A stretch of 20,825 nucleotides of DNA from Neisseriales bacterium (GTDB taxonomy: Bacteria; Pseudomonadota; Gammaproteobacteria; Burkholderiales; UBA11063): positions 1 through 20,825 of the forward strand of contig SSGY01000019.1 in assembly GCA_008017145.1 (NCBI GenBank), in the 5' to 3' direction. Position numbers and translations under genes: made by a program. Position 1 is the first letter of the stretch, and the number at the start of each line of letters is the position of its first letter. This document shows, piece after piece, positions 6,808-15,794 of the stretch. The notes below the pieces were generated by a model, which had not been told where the DNA came from, did no database searches, and saw nothing but the letters and a program-made list of their open reading frames with translations.

Positions 6808-8169
6808 ATGGCTAAGCTTAAACTTAAGGAAAAAGTTGCTTACGGCGTGGGGGATTTTGGTAATGGTTTTATGTTTGATCTTGGTCAGGCATATTTATTA
6901 AAATTTTATACTGATATCTGTGGGATTAGTGGGATTGCTGCAGGTGGAGTATTTTTATTTACCAAAATTTTTGATGCTTTTATGGATCCCATAGCTGGCT
7001 CATGGATAGATAAGCGTAAAGCTAGTCGTAATGGTAAATTTAAACCCGTAATGTTTTTTTCTAGCATAATTCTTGCGATATTAACGGTAATAACTTTTCT
7101 CACTCCAGATACATCTGTTCAGGGTAAACTGATTTTTGCTTATGCAACCTATATGGCGTGGGGCGTATTATACTCATTTACCAACGTTCCTTATGGCTCA
7201 TTGGGTGCCTCGATGACTCAAAATGTACAAGAACGGACACAATTAGCCTCATTTCGCCAAGCTGGGTCATTGAGCGCGCTATTAATTACTGGCGTGGTTT
7301 TTATGCCGTTAGTCAGCTTATTTTCCAGTGAGCGGATTGGTTATCCGGTGGTTGCTGGGATTATGTCTTTAGTCGGTGTATTAGCATTTTTCTTCACTTA
7401 TCGAGTGACGAAAGAGGTCGTGCCGATTCATGAGCAAGGTAAAATTACAACTAAGGATTTGATACGTACGATTACCAGCAATAAACCACTGTTGGTTCTA
7501 ATTTTAATGACTGTGTTTTCAATTTCTGCTTACAATATTAAAACCGCGATGCTGATTTATTTTTGTCAGTATAATTTAGGTGATGTGCGTCTGATGGCGT
7601 ATATCAATTTTGTTATCGTTGGCTGTTCAGTGATCGGGATTAGTATCTTGCCGTGGCTGGTAAAGGTTTTTGGTAAAAAGAAAGCTGCCATTCTTGGGTT
7701 CTCAATTAGTGTTATTGCGGATATTATTAATTTTATGCTCCCCGCTAATCCAGTAACTTTCACGATCTTGGCTAGTATTGCTTTTGTTGGAATTAGTATT
7801 CCTAATGGCATTACTTGGGCATTTGTCTCTGATGTGATCGATTATGGTGAATGGAAAACTGGCAAGCGTAATGCTGCGACTACTTATGCCGCATTTAATT
7901 TCTCACGTAAGATAGCTCAGTCGTTATCAGGTTTTGCCTCAGGAATCGGATTAACTTTGGTTGGCTATATTCCTCATATTCAGCAAAGTACTACCGCATT
8001 ATTGGGGATTAAGAGTTTATTAATGCTTTATCCAGCGATTGCCTTGAGCATTGCTGCCTGCATTTTAGGTCTGTTGTATTTTTTAAATGACAGAGAATAC
8101 AATCAAATTGTTGAAGAGTTGCAGCAACGTCAGCTAGCTAATCAGTCAGAGATTGCGACTAATAACTAA
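6808..8169 (+). CDS. GPH-family sugar:cation symporter, probable hexuronate importer
   Basis: The 453-residue membrane protein has about 12 hydrophobic segments. It carries the glycoside-pentoside-hexuronide (GPH) signature: KVAYGVGDFGNGF at the N-terminus, a FDAFMDPIAGSWIDKR motif in the first cytoplasmic loop, YTNVPYGSLGA-like and ERTQLASFRQ segments, and DVIDYGEWKTGKRN near residues 347-360. It lacks the motif set of ExuT, the classical E. coli hexuronate carrier, and resembles UxuT/MelB-type carriers. Its position between kdgK and uxaB makes a uronate (galacturonate, glucuronate or an oligo-uronide) the likely substrate; the exact sugar cannot be read from sequence. Confidence 0.88.
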   Translation: MAKLKLKEKVAYGVGDFGNGFMFDLGQAYLLKFYTDICGISGIAAGGVFLFTKIFDAFMDPIAGSWIDKRKASRNGKFKPVMFFSSIILAILTVITFLTPDTSVQGKLIFAYATYMAWGVLYSFTNVPYGSLGASMTQNVQERTQLASFRQAGSLSALLITGVVFMPLVSLFSSERIGYPVVAGIMSLVGVLAFFFTYRVTKEVVPIHEQGKITTKDLIRTITSNKPLLVLILMTVFSISAYNIKTAMLIYFCQYNLGDVRLMAYINFVIVGCSVIGISILPWLVKVFGKKKAAILGFSISVIADIINFMLPANPVTFTILASIAFVGISIPNGITWAFVSDVIDYGEWKTGKRNAATTYAAFNFSRKIAQSLSGFASGIGLTLVGYIPHIQQSTTALLGIKSLLMLYPAIALSIAACILGLLYFLNDREYNQIVEELQQRQLANQSEIATNN

Positions 8170-8187
8170 TTCTGGAGGTCAACCAAT

Positions 8188-9624
8188 ATGCTTTTAAATC
8201 GTCACAATGTTGTAGTGGCAGAACTGCGCCCAATTAAAGTTATTCAATTTGGTGCTGGTAATTTCTTACGTGCATTTGCGGAATACCTGATTCAAAGCGC
8301 AAATGAACATTTTGGCTTCAATGGTAATGTTGCAATTGTCCAATATGTTTCTCCCCACGGTGCTTCGCAAATTAATCAGCAGGATGGGCTGTATACGCTG
8401 CTTTTACAAGGTATCAAAGATGGTGTCGCAGTTCAGGAAAAACAGATTATTGATTGTGTGACTCAAGCAATAAACCCCAATCTTGATTATCAGGCTTTTT
8501 TAGCGTTGGCAGATTTGCCAGAAGTAAGATATATTATTTCTAATACCACTGAAGCTGGAATTGTCTTTAATCCGACAGATAAATTCAGTGACATGCCTGC
8601 CAGTACCTTTCCCGCTAAATTAGTGCAGCTTCTTTATCGACGCTTTACGAGTGTAAAAGGCAACATAAACAAAGGATTTATAATTTTACCTTGTGAATTA
8701 ATTGAAAACAATGGGCTATGCCTTAAACAAATTTGTGCGCAATATGCTGATTTATGGGAGCTTGGAAACGATTTTAAACTGTGGCTGAATAATGCCAATC
8801 ATTTTTGCTCAACTTTAGTTGATCGAATTGTACCCGGATTCCCCAAAAATGCACCAGAATTGGGCTATGAGGATAAACTTTTAACGATGGCTGAACAATA
8901 TTACTCATGGATTATTGCCGATGCTGAAAAAATTAAAGACGAGTTAATCTTTAATCAAGAAGCCTTTAATGTTAAATTAGTCGGTGATTTGACAGTTTAC
9001 CGTGATTTAAAGGTAAGGATTTTAAATGGAACTCATTCGGCGTTAGTTCCCATTGCATATTTACTGGGAATTGATACCGTTCGTGAGGCAGTTGAAGATC
9101 TGCGGGTTGGTAAATTTATCCGCCAATTGATTTTTAATGAAATTGTACCAACCATCAAGATTGAAGCCCACGAATGCGAAGAATTTGCTGATGATGTATT
9201 AGAACGTTTTGCAAATCCATTCATTGAACATCGCTTAATGAGCATCGCATTAAACTCACTGGCTAAATTCAAAACCCGTGATTTACCGATTATTTTAGAT
9301 TATCAAGCGCAATTTAAACGTGCTCCAGCACATTTGACTTTGTCTCTAGCTGCGCTATTAGTTTTCTATCGTGGCTCATTCGCTGAGCGTGAACAGATTG
9401 ATTTAGTCGATGATGCACAATTTATTAGTTATTTTAAAAGTTCATGGGATGAGTTTGCGATAGATGAAAATATTGATAAATTAACGAATCAGCTTTTAAG
9501 AAATGAATCAGTGTGGGGTGTTGATTTATCTAAAAGTATACAGCTTACTGAAGCTATCGGTAAGTATGTAGGAAAGATTTTGGCTGGTGGCTTAGCCAAA
9601 TTAGTTGAGGAATTGGATACATGA
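8188..9624 (+). CDS. uxaB: Tagaturonate reductase (altronate oxidoreductase)
   Basis: The 478-residue enzyme reduces D-tagaturonate to D-altronate with NADH. It belongs to the long-chain mannitol dehydrogenase family. The nucleotide-binding VIQFGAGNFLRAF is at 18-30, ISNTTEAGI at about 119-127, FCSTLVDRIVPGFP near 206-219, and the catalytic K-x4-N-x2-H signature is intact (Lys275, Asn280, His283 in KVRILNGTH). The pattern follows E. coli UxaB rather than the fructuronate reductase UxuB. The ribosome binding site GGAGG lies at 8174-8178. The stop codon overlaps the uxaA start (ATGA), indicating coupling. Whether it also reduces fructuronate is an open question raised by the nearby MIOX. Confidence 0.93.
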   Translation: MLLNRHNVVVAELRPIKVIQFGAGNFLRAFAEYLIQSANEHFGFNGNVAIVQYVSPHGASQINQQDGLYTLLLQGIKDGVAVQEKQIIDCVTQAINPNLDYQAFLALADLPEVRYIISNTTEAGIVFNPTDKFSDMPASTFPAKLVQLLYRRFTSVKGNINKGFIILPCELIENNGLCLKQICAQYADLWELGNDFKLWLNNANHFCSTLVDRIVPGFPKNAPELGYEDKLLTMAEQYYSWIIADAEKIKDELIFNQEAFNVKLVGDLTVYRDLKVRILNGTHSALVPIAYLLGIDTVREAVEDLRVGKFIRQLIFNEIVPTIKIEAHECEEFADDVLERFANPFIEHRLMSIALNSLAKFKTRDLPIILDYQAQFKRAPAHLTLSLAALLVFYRGSFAEREQIDLVDDAQFISYFKSSWDEFAIDENIDKLTNQLLRNESVWGVDLSKSIQLTEAIGKYVGKILAGGLAKLVEELDT

Positions 9625-11117
9625 TGAAACAATTTATACAAATTAATCCAGACGATAATGTTGCGGTTGCATTGCAGGATTTACCAATAGCAACCTCCTG
9701 TCAGCTGGATAATGGACAGTCGATTACTTTAGTAAACGAGATTAAACGTGGGCATAAATTTGCACTAAGCCAGATTTTAGCTAATGAAAATATTATCAAA
9801 TATGGTTCGCCAATTGGGCATGCCACCGAATTAATCGCCGCGGGTTCATGGGTACATACACACAATTTGAAAACCAATTTATCTGGTGTTTATGAATATA
9901 GTTACCAACCACAATTAAAGCAATTAGCCTTTGTCAATGATCAGCGTAGTTTTATGGGGTATCGACGTAGCAATGGTAAAGTTGGTATTCGCAATGAACT
10001 TTGGATTATTCCTACAGTTGGTTGTGTTAATGGCACTGCCGAAAGTATTCGCGATAAATTTTTAGCACAAGTAGGACCGCTCAATAATGTTGAATGTGTC
10101 AATATTCTCAAACATAGTTTTGGCTGTTCACAATTAGGTGATGATCATTGTAATACTCGAACTATTTTGGCAGCAGCAGCCTTACATCCCAATTGTGGTG
10201 GAGCATTGATTTTGGGCTTGGGTTGCGAAAATAACACCATGCCTGAGTTTATTAAAACATTAGGCGATTATGATCAAAGCCGAGTTAAATATTTAGTTAG
10301 CCAGCAAGTAAGTGATGAAGTAGCCGCTGGGGTTCAGGTATTACATGAGCTTTATGCTTTGATGCAGAATGATCGGCGGAGTGAATGCCCATTGAGTGAG
10401 CTTAAAATTGGCTTGAAATGTGGTGCGTCGGATGGGTTCTCTGGAATTAGCGCTAATCCATTGGTTGGGGCATTTTCTGATTATATGGTGGCACAAGGTG
10501 CTTCAACTATTTTAACCGAAGTGCCGGAAATGTTTGGTGCCGAAACTATCTTAATGCAGCGCGCAATTAATCGAGAGGTCTATGATAAAACTGTGGCGCT
10601 GATTAATAATTTTAAAAATTATTTTATCGCTCATAATCAAGAAATCTATGAAAATCCATCGCCAGGCAATAAAGCTGGTGGTATTTCCAGCTTAGAAGAC
10701 AAATCGCTGGGATGTACCCAAAAATCAGGCGTTGCGCCAGTGGTGGGCGTTTTGGAATACGGTGAGCAGCTAACCCAAAATGGGCTAAATCTATTAAATG
10801 CGCCAGGTAATGATTTAGTTGCTTCTTCGGCTTTAGCTGCTAGTGGTTGCCAGATGGTTTTGTTTACCACTGGGCGAGGGACGCCATTTGGTAGCTTTGT
10901 ACCAACGATTAAAATTTCAACAAATTCTGCAATTGCGGAGTTAAAACCGCATTGGATAGATTTTAATGCTGGTAAACTATTGGACGATCAGAGTATGGAA
11001 CAAGTGCTTCATGATTTTATTAGCTATATATTGGAGATAGCCGAAGGTAAATTGGTAAATAATGAAATAAATCAATTTAGAGAATTAGCAATTTTTAAAA
11101 GTGGAGTGACTTTATAG
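9621..11117 (+). CDS. uxaA: Altronate dehydratase
   Basis: The 498-residue protein dehydrates D-altronate to 2-keto-3-deoxy-D-gluconate. It matches UxaA from end to end, including the N-terminal SAF-like domain (RGHKFAL, about residues 43-49), VGIRNELWIIPTVGCVNG, FGCSQLGDDH, GLGCENN, LKCGASDGFSG, LTEVPEMFGAE, NPSPGNKAGGI and the C-terminal ELAIFKSGVTL. The cysteine-containing motifs GCSQLGDDH and SLGCTQKSG fit the iron-dependent dehydratase family. It overlaps uxaB by 4 bases at its start and the regulator gene by one base at its end. A second ATG directly follows the first (9624), so the true start may be one codon later. Confidence 0.96.
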   Translation: MMKQFIQINPDDNVAVALQDLPIATSCQLDNGQSITLVNEIKRGHKFALSQILANENIIKYGSPIGHATELIAAGSWVHTHNLKTNLSGVYEYSYQPQLKQLAFVNDQRSFMGYRRSNGKVGIRNELWIIPTVGCVNGTAESIRDKFLAQVGPLNNVECVNILKHSFGCSQLGDDHCNTRTILAAAALHPNCGGALILGLGCENNTMPEFIKTLGDYDQSRVKYLVSQQVSDEVAAGVQVLHELYALMQNDRRSECPLSELKIGLKCGASDGFSGISANPLVGAFSDYMVAQGASTILTEVPEMFGAETILMQRAINREVYDKTVALINNFKNYFIAHNQEIYENPSPGNKAGGISSLEDKSLGCTQKSGVAPVVGVLEYGEQLTQNGLNLLNAPGNDLVASSALAASGCQMVLFTTGRGTPFGSFVPTIKISTNSAIAELKPHWIDFNAGKLLDDQSMEQVLHDFISYILEIAEGKLVNNEINQFRELAIFKSGVTL

Positions 11118-12112
11118 TGTCGGCAACAATCAAAGATATTGCCAAGGTAGCAGGTGTTTCGCATATGACAGTTTCTCGGGTGCTAAATGGTAGCAATGCG
11201 GTAACGGACGAAACTCGTGATAGGGTACTGAAAATTGCAGCAGAGTTAAATTACCGCCCTAATTTACAGGCCAGAAGTTTGGTTATGAATCGTAAATATA
11301 GTATCGGTGTTGTATTTTCTACTCTATCATCGGCAACAGCCCCAAGTTTTATGCAAGCATGTTTAAATGGAATCTATCAGACCTTGGCAAAAGATTATAA
11401 TTTAGTTGTAAAAGATTTGGAGCGTGGTCTTGAACATTTTAATCTCTCACGGGTAGATGGCGTTATTTTTGTCAGTCAGCAAGAGAGTGATGATAGTTTT
11501 ATTGATTTTGCATTAGCGCAGGGAACTAAGTTAGTAGTGATTAATCGTCGGGTTGAGCGTGAGTCTTTGATTAATGTAACTGCTGATGAGGTTGGTGGTG
11601 CGGCAAGTGCAGTAAGATTTTTGATTGAACATAATTATCGGCGAATTGCCTTGATTAATGGACCAGCCAAAATTCAATCGAGTATTGATCGTCAGCAAGG
11701 TTATCAGCAAGCATTATTAGATAGCAATATAAGTCTAGTTGCAGATTTAATCAAAGATGGTAAATTTAGTATTCAGGGTGGTTATGATGCGATGAAAGTA
11801 ATTTTGCATGAAAGTAAAGATGTACAGATTCCTGATGCTGTCTTTTGCAGCAACGATGAAATGGCATTTGGTGCACTCAAGGCAATTAATGAAGTTGGTT
11901 TAAATGTGCCAAATGAGATTGCAATCATTGGATTTAATGATAGTGATATTTGTCAATTTACTACCCCCGCACTAAGTACGGTAAAAAAGCCGATTGAAGA
12001 GATGGCGAGATTTGGTGCTGAGGCATTGTTTGCGTTGATTAATCAGGAAGTTATTGATAATCCAGTGCAGCAACTAGCAACTGAGCTGGTTATTCGTGCT
12101 TCAGTGCGCTAA
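11117..12112 (+). CDS. LacI/GalR-family transcriptional regulator of the uronate operon
   Basis: The 331-residue protein begins with a GTG (11117) that overlaps the uxaA stop by one base; GGAG at 11103-11106 is the ribosome binding site. An N-terminal LacI helix-turn-helix is clear: TIKDIAKVAGVSHMTVSRVLNG (about 4-25), then the hinge ALNYRPN-like ELNYRPNLQARSL. A periplasmic-binding-protein-like effector domain follows (SIGVVFS, INRRVERE, FCSNDEMAFGALKA, IIGFNDSDI). It is likely the local repressor, with a uronate or a pathway intermediate as inducer. Classical E. coli regulation of these genes uses the GntR-type ExuR/UxuR, so a LacI-type regulator is a different solution. A probable target is the palindrome at 15641-15670. 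Confidence 0.93.
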   Translation: MSATIKDIAKVAGVSHMTVSRVLNGSNAVTDETRDRVLKIAAELNYRPNLQARSLVMNRKYSIGVVFSTLSSATAPSFMQACLNGIYQTLAKDYNLVVKDLERGLEHFNLSRVDGVIFVSQQESDDSFIDFALAQGTKLVVINRRVERESLINVTADEVGGAASAVRFLIEHNYRRIALINGPAKIQSSIDRQQGYQQALLDSNISLVADLIKDGKFSIQGGYDAMKVILHESKDVQIPDAVFCSNDEMAFGALKAINEVGLNVPNEIAIIGFNDSDICQFTTPALSTVKKPIEEMARFGAEALFALINQEVIDNPVQQLATELVIRASVR

Positions 12113-12171
12113 CTTCTTTCGTAAACAATACAAGAGGTTTATTTTAAATAATATTTTTGGTATGAGATTTT

Positions 12172-12984
12172 ATGATTAAATTAGCTCTTTTTGATATTGA
12201 TGGAACCCTAACTAAAGAAGATGGTTCAATTAGCCAAACGGTAATTGACAAAGTTAAAGAGGCTGCTTCTCATGGGGTTAAAGTCGTTTTAGCTAGTGGC
12301 AGACCAACTTTTGGGATGCTGGAGCTCGCACGGATTTTTGGTTTGGATCAAAATGATGGTTATATAATTTCTTATAATGGTTGTGGAATTTACCATGTTC
12401 CCAGCGGTAAATATGTATCGGAGCATTTATTACCAAGTGATACTATAGCCGCGTTAGATTCAGCCGTTAATGAATATTCAGATATTTCGCCGATTTATTA
12501 TAGTAATGAGCAAATTATCACAACTAGGCGAAATGAGTTTGTTGATTTTGAGGCCAAGTTAAACAATAGCGTAGCTTATGTATTGGATAACTATCCGAGC
12601 TTAACTCCCAAAGTTATTTGGGCAGCGAAGCCTGAACGACTAGACCAGATTGAGTTAACTGCTCGTTCTTTATTTGCTGATCGTTGTACGATTGCACGTT
12701 CTTTGCCTTGTTTTTTAGAATTTACACCTCTTGGCGTAGATAAAGCTTTTGCACTTGAAGAATTATGCCATAAACTTAATTTTTCGCTGAAAGAAACATT
12801 TGCTTGTGGCGATGGTGGTAATGATAAAACTATGATTGAGCGCGCTGGAGTAGGTGTGGCTATGGCAAATGGGCGCGATGAAGTAAAGGCTGTTGCGGAT
12901 TTTATTGCACCTGCCAATAGTGAAGATGGGGTAGTTGTCGCAATTGACAAATTTCTAATAACTCCTAGGGCTATTTTGCAATAG
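12172..12984 (+). CDS. Cof-type (IIB) HAD-superfamily phosphatase
   Basis: The 270-residue protein has all HAD motifs: DIDGT with nucleophile Asp8 and Asp10, motif II in VLASGRP (about 39-45), Lys191 as motif III, and GDGGND (213-218) as motif IV. The large C2B cap between motifs II and III marks the Cof/YidA group, which dephosphorylates sugar phosphates. It resembles E. coli YidA in the YNG and GVGVAMANG segments. The ribosome binding site is weak; a short ATG frame (12162-12179) overlaps the start and might modulate translation. It follows the regulator gene by 59 bases and may be read through from the uronate operon. Its substrate is not predictable; a detoxifying role for accumulating sugar-acid phosphates is a guess. 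Confidence 0.88.
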   Translation: MIKLALFDIDGTLTKEDGSISQTVIDKVKEAASHGVKVVLASGRPTFGMLELARIFGLDQNDGYIISYNGCGIYHVPSGKYVSEHLLPSDTIAALDSAVNEYSDISPIYYSNEQIITTRRNEFVDFEAKLNNSVAYVLDNYPSLTPKVIWAAKPERLDQIELTARSLFADRCTIARSLPCFLEFTPLGVDKAFALEELCHKLNFSLKETFACGDGGNDKTMIERAGVGVAMANGRDEVKAVADFIAPANSEDGVVVAIDKFLITPRAILQ

Positions 12985-13055
12985 CGTTGTTACAGCGCTC
13001 CTCGTGTACTTTCTCATGTACTGCGCCTAGCTATTGTTTCATATTACTAGGAGTT
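12960..13055. repeat. Extragenic palindromic element, copy 1
   Basis: Nested inverted repeats fill the gap between two convergent genes: AACTCCTAG (12960-12968) with CTAGGAGTT (13047-13055), CAATAGC (12979-12985) with GCTATTG (13030-13036), and an internal GTAC…GTAC hairpin after GCTCCTC (12997-13003). The left outer arm lies in the last codons of the HAD phosphatase gene. The order of GCTCCTC, short hairpin, GCG-like motif and TTTC resembles the element at 18236-18342 read in reverse. It may also serve as a bidirectional transcription stop. Confidence 0.55.
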
Positions 13056-13076
13056 ACACAACTCACATTGAGTGAC

Positions 13077-13529
13077 TTAGTGCTTACCGGTGCTACCAAA
13101 GCCACCGTCACCACGTTCGGATTGGGTAAATTCATCAACTAATTCAAAACCGACTTGCACAACTGGAACTATTACCAGTTGTGCAATCCGTTCTAATGGA
13201 TTTAAGACAAATTCAGTTTGTCCACGATTCCATATTGAAATAAATAATTGCCCTTGATAGTCTGAGTCAATCAATCCAACTAAGTTACCCAAAACAATCC
13301 CATGTTTATGTCCAAGCCCAGAGCGAGGCAGAATCATTCCACATAGCTGGTTATCTTCGATGTGAATCGCAATTCCAGTCGGAATTAATTCAGTTTGTCC
13401 TGGCTTTAAAGTAAGTGGAGCATCCAAACACGCTCGTAGGTCTAAGCCTGCAGAGCCTTGGGTTGCATATTGTGGAAGATAATCTTTAACTTTATCGTCA
13501 AGAAGTTTCAATTGAACTTTATTCTGCAT
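13077..13529 (-). CDS. dut: dUTP diphosphatase (dUTPase)
   Basis: The 150-residue trimeric-type dUTPase hydrolyses dUTP to dUMP and PPi, keeping uracil out of DNA and supplying dTMP synthesis. All five motifs are present in order: SAGLDLRA (26-33), PRSGLG (68-73), GLIDSDYQG (85-93, containing the catalytic Asp), ERIAQLV (113-119) and the C-terminal P-loop-like [10 protein letters not shown] (139-148). The length is normal. It overlaps the arginase gene by 11 bases, so it is translated from the ornithine-cyclodeaminase–arginase transcript, an unusual partner for an essential nucleotide enzyme. Confidence 0.97.
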   Translation of the reverse strand: MQNKVQLKLLDDKVKDYLPQYATQGSAGLDLRACLDAPLTLKPGQTELIPTGIAIHIEDNQLCGMILPRSGLGHKHGIVLGNLVGLIDSDYQGQLFISIWNRGQTEFVLNPLERIAQLVIVPVVQVGFELVDEFTQSERGDGGFGSTGKH

Positions 13530-14397
13530 TATAACGAATCCGAGAAACTAATAACTTGAGTAATTGCAACATATAATGCATTGATTTATGGTCTTTATCC
13601 AATGAAGGGTTATATTCTGCAATTTCAAAAGCGATCAAATCATTGACATTAATTTTACTCATTGCATCAAAGAATACGCCGCTACCAATCCCATCATCAA
13701 CTGGAGTACCAACAGCTGCGATTTCTATAGGATCAAGCCCATCCAAGTCCAGACTAATTCCAACATTGCCATTGCTGAGTTTTGCTAAGCGCTCAAATTC
13801 AGACAAAAACTCTGCTTCAAAAGTTTCATTATTCAACATGTGCTGGTAATAGATTTTAACACCTAGGCTTTGCAAGAAGTCTTCTTCTGGTTTTTCAAAT
13901 GAACGAATTCCAAAATACACAATATTTTCTGGCTTTAATTTAGGCATCGCAGTCAAAATCGAAGTTAACTCCCGATGTCCGTGTCCTAGTAGATGCGCAA
14001 CTGGCATACCATGCAGATTACCTGTTTCCGAAGTTTCTGGACGGTGTGCATCCATATGCGCATCAATCCAGATTAGAGCCAATTCTTTATCTTGTTTTTG
14101 CAAATTGTAAGCAATTCCACTCCAGCTCCCAATTGCGCAGGAGTGATCACCACCGATGAAAATGGGAAACACGCCCTTAGTAATTGCACGCTCTGCACGA
14201 TGAGCCACTTTAATAAAGAATTCACGTTGTGCTAATACATCGTGGCTACCACCAGAGTAGGCAACCACATCTGAATCTAACAAAATTCCTTCAGTATTGG
14301 CAAGGGAGTTACTGATTTGATAAGGAGAAGACTCACAACCATTCAAGCGTCCGCAATTACCGATTGCACTACCAATTAATTTAATTCGTTTAGTCAT
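13519..14397 (-). CDS. Arginase (ureohydrolase family)
   Basis: The 292-residue ureohydrolase most likely splits L-arginine into ornithine and urea. The binuclear Mn ligands are visible: GGDHS with His85, DAHMDAH with Asp112, His114 and Asp116, and SLDLDGLDP with Asp217 and Asp219. The [18 protein letters not shown] stretch and the [12 protein letters not shown] segment (127-138) favour arginase over agmatinase. The start lies 4 bases after the ornithine cyclodeaminase stop, so the two form one unit converting arginine to proline. No urease, arginine transporter or agmatine gene is nearby. Arginase versus another ureohydrolase (formimidoylglutamase, agmatinase) rests mainly on this neighbour. 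Confidence 0.88.
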   Translation of the reverse strand: MTKRIKLIGSAIGNCGRLNGCESSPYQISNSLANTEGILLDSDVVAYSGGSHDVLAQREFFIKVAHRAERAITKGVFPIFIGGDHSCAIGSWSGIAYNLQKQDKELALIWIDAHMDAHRPETSETGNLHGMPVAHLLGHGHRELTSILTAMPKLKPENIVYFGIRSFEKPEEDFLQSLGVKIYYQHMLNNETFEAEFLSEFERLAKLSNGNVGISLDLDGLDPIEIAAVGTPVDDGIGSGVFFDAMSKINVNDLIAFEIAEYNPSLDKDHKSMHYMLQLLKLLVSRIRYNAE

Positions 14398-14401
14398 AAA
14401 A

Positions 14402-15421
14402 TTAACCTAATACTGAGTAAAGGTTTTTAGGATCTTTAATTGGCGGAATCATATCGACATCATGACCAATACCGTATTTATGGGCTAAATCATGAGTTAA
14501 GCGTAGTACTGAGAAATCTTCTACAGCAAAACCAACTGAATCATAAATCGTAACTTCATCATCTGACTCACGTCCAACTTTGCTACCATTGATTAATTCC
14601 CATAATTCAGCATGTAACACTTGTTTAACTTCTTCAGGCGTTAAATTTTGAATCTCACCTTCAACCATTGACTGTTCAGTAAATTCAACTACTACTTTAC
14701 CACGGAATAAAATTGATTTTTCTAATTCAGTTTTACCTGGGCAATCACCACCTAAGCCGTTAATGTGAACGCCAGGTTTTACCCATTCATTTTTAACTAC
14801 AATTGCGTGTAATTTGCAAGCAGTACACACGGTAATAATATCCGCACCAGCACATGCTTCTTCAGCGCTTTGGCAACGGATTAGTTTAAATCCTTTGTCT
14901 GCCATGTTTTTCTCAAACTTATCCATTGCTGCAGGGTCAATATCAAAATAGCGAACGGTTGTAATCGGGCGTACTAATTTATGTGCTAAAGTTTGGAATT
15001 CACTTTGTGAACCAGTACCAATAATAGCTAAAACGCTACTATCTTTACGTGCTAAATATTCAGTTGCAATGATTGCAGTTGCGGCTGTTCTGAAACCAGT
15101 TAGGGCAGTCATTTCTGAAAGTAAAATCGGGAAACCATATTTAATTTCGGCTAATTGTCCAACGGCAACAATAGTTTGTTTACCATCAAATGGATTAGCC
15201 GGATGACCATTTACGAATTTATATGAGAAATATTGCTTATCCGCAGTTGGCATCAATTCCATAACACCACCTGGTACATGAGAAACATAGCGCGGCGATT
15301 TATCAAACTCTTCCCAACGCACAAAATCCTCTTTCAAGTAGGTAACCAAATCTTGCATATAATTATCAAATCCATGCTTTTGTACAATCTGCGCCAAATC
15401 TTGAACTGTTATTAGTTTCAT
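14402..15421 (-). CDS. Ornithine cyclodeaminase (mu-crystallin family)
   Basis: The 339-residue protein converts L-ornithine to L-proline and ammonia with bound NAD+. The N-terminal substrate domain has YKFVNGHP (about 67-74) and the LSEMTALTGFRTAATAIIA segment with Arg111. The Rossmann fold follows with GTGSQ (135-139) and the acidic end of strand beta-2 near YFDID (158-162). ICTACK-like TVCTACK precedes the conserved NGLGGDCPGKTEL, whose Asp near 226 is the expected catalytic acid. The ATG at 15421 has AAAGGA 7 bases upstream. Family members can act on other amino acids (lysine, alanine, imines), but the adjacent arginase makes ornithine the most economical substrate. Confidence 0.9.
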   Translation of the reverse strand: MKLITVQDLAQIVQKHGFDNYMQDLVTYLKEDFVRWEEFDKSPRYVSHVPGGVMELMPTADKQYFSYKFVNGHPANPFDGKQTIVAVGQLAEIKYGFPILLSEMTALTGFRTAATAIIATEYLARKDSSVLAIIGTGSQSEFQTLAHKLVRPITTVRYFDIDPAAMDKFEKNMADKGFKLIRCQSAEEACAGADIITVCTACKLHAIVVKNEWVKPGVHINGLGGDCPGKTELEKSILFRGKVVVEFTEQSMVEGEIQNLTPEEVKQVLHAELWELINGSKVGRESDDEVTIYDSVGFAVEDFSVLRLTHDLAHKYGIGHDVDMIPPIKDPKNLYSVLG

Positions 15422-15466
15422 CTGCTAGTCCTTTCTTAAATTAAAATCAAACAAATAATTCTATAC

Positions 15467-15495
15467 ATTATACCTGAAAACGCCTTTTTTTTCAA
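15467..15495 (-). promoter_or_regulatory. Sigma70 promoter of the ornithine cyclodeaminase–arginase–dut operon
   Basis: On the minus strand TTGAAA (15490-15495), a 17-base spacer and a perfect TATAAT (15467-15472) lie 45 bases before the start codon. This is close to the consensus, suggesting steady expression, as would suit the downstream dut gene. Confidence 0.75.
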
Positions 15496-15557
15496 GCATT
15501 ACATGCTATTTTGTCAATGTCATTGTCTGAATGTTGAGCCAGTTAGTGTAACCTAAT

Positions 15558-15586
15558 TTAATAAATGTAAAAGAGCATAATATACT
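15558..15586 (+). promoter_or_regulatory. Candidate promoter of the transporter–MIOX operon
   Basis: TTAATA (15558-15563), a 17-base spacer and TATACT (15581-15586) form a plausible sigma70 promoter. It would start transcription near 15593, some 50 bases before the operator at 15641, where a bound repressor would act as a roadblock. Other AT-rich -10 like words exist nearby, so the choice is tentative. Confidence 0.35.
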
Positions 15587-15640
15587 GCGCTGCAGCAACG
15601 GATTATGTATAACATAAAAATTATTGTGTTAGAATTTCGC

Positions 15641-15670
15641 TAGATTAATGTTAGCGTTAACATTAATCTA
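15641..15670. promoter_or_regulatory. LacI/GalR-type operator palindrome upstream of the transporter–MIOX operon
   Basis: Perfect 13-bp arms (TAGATTAATGTTA at 15641-15653 and TAACATTAATCTA at 15658-15670) surround the centre GCGT. The core TGTTAGCGTTAACA has the central CG and the GTTA/TAAC half-sites usual for LacI/GalR-family operators. There is no T-tract, so a terminator is unlikely. The only such regulator in the window is encoded at 11117-12112, which makes it the leading candidate to bind here. The rest of the gap between the divergent genes (15422-15794) holds the two promoters and nothing else that I recognise. Confidence 0.75.
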
Positions 15671-15794
15671 ATGCGAAGTAGAAAAATAATATAACAGCAT
15701 GGTATTGAGACGGAAAATTAATCAGAGGAAATATCTTAAATTTGCAATTGTTGCATATGAAATAACTAGATTGAATTTAAAAGGAAATAATTGA

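Noticed and set aside
12591..12950. Minus-strand open frame of 119 codons opposite the HAD phosphatase
   Set aside because: It lies wholly within a well-supported plus-strand gene with intact motifs, has no family resemblance and is Ala/Ser-rich as expected for an antisense frame.
15641..15670. The palindrome read as an intrinsic terminator
   Set aside because: It is AT-rich with no T-tract after either arm and lies upstream of an operon, not after a gene; an operator fits better.
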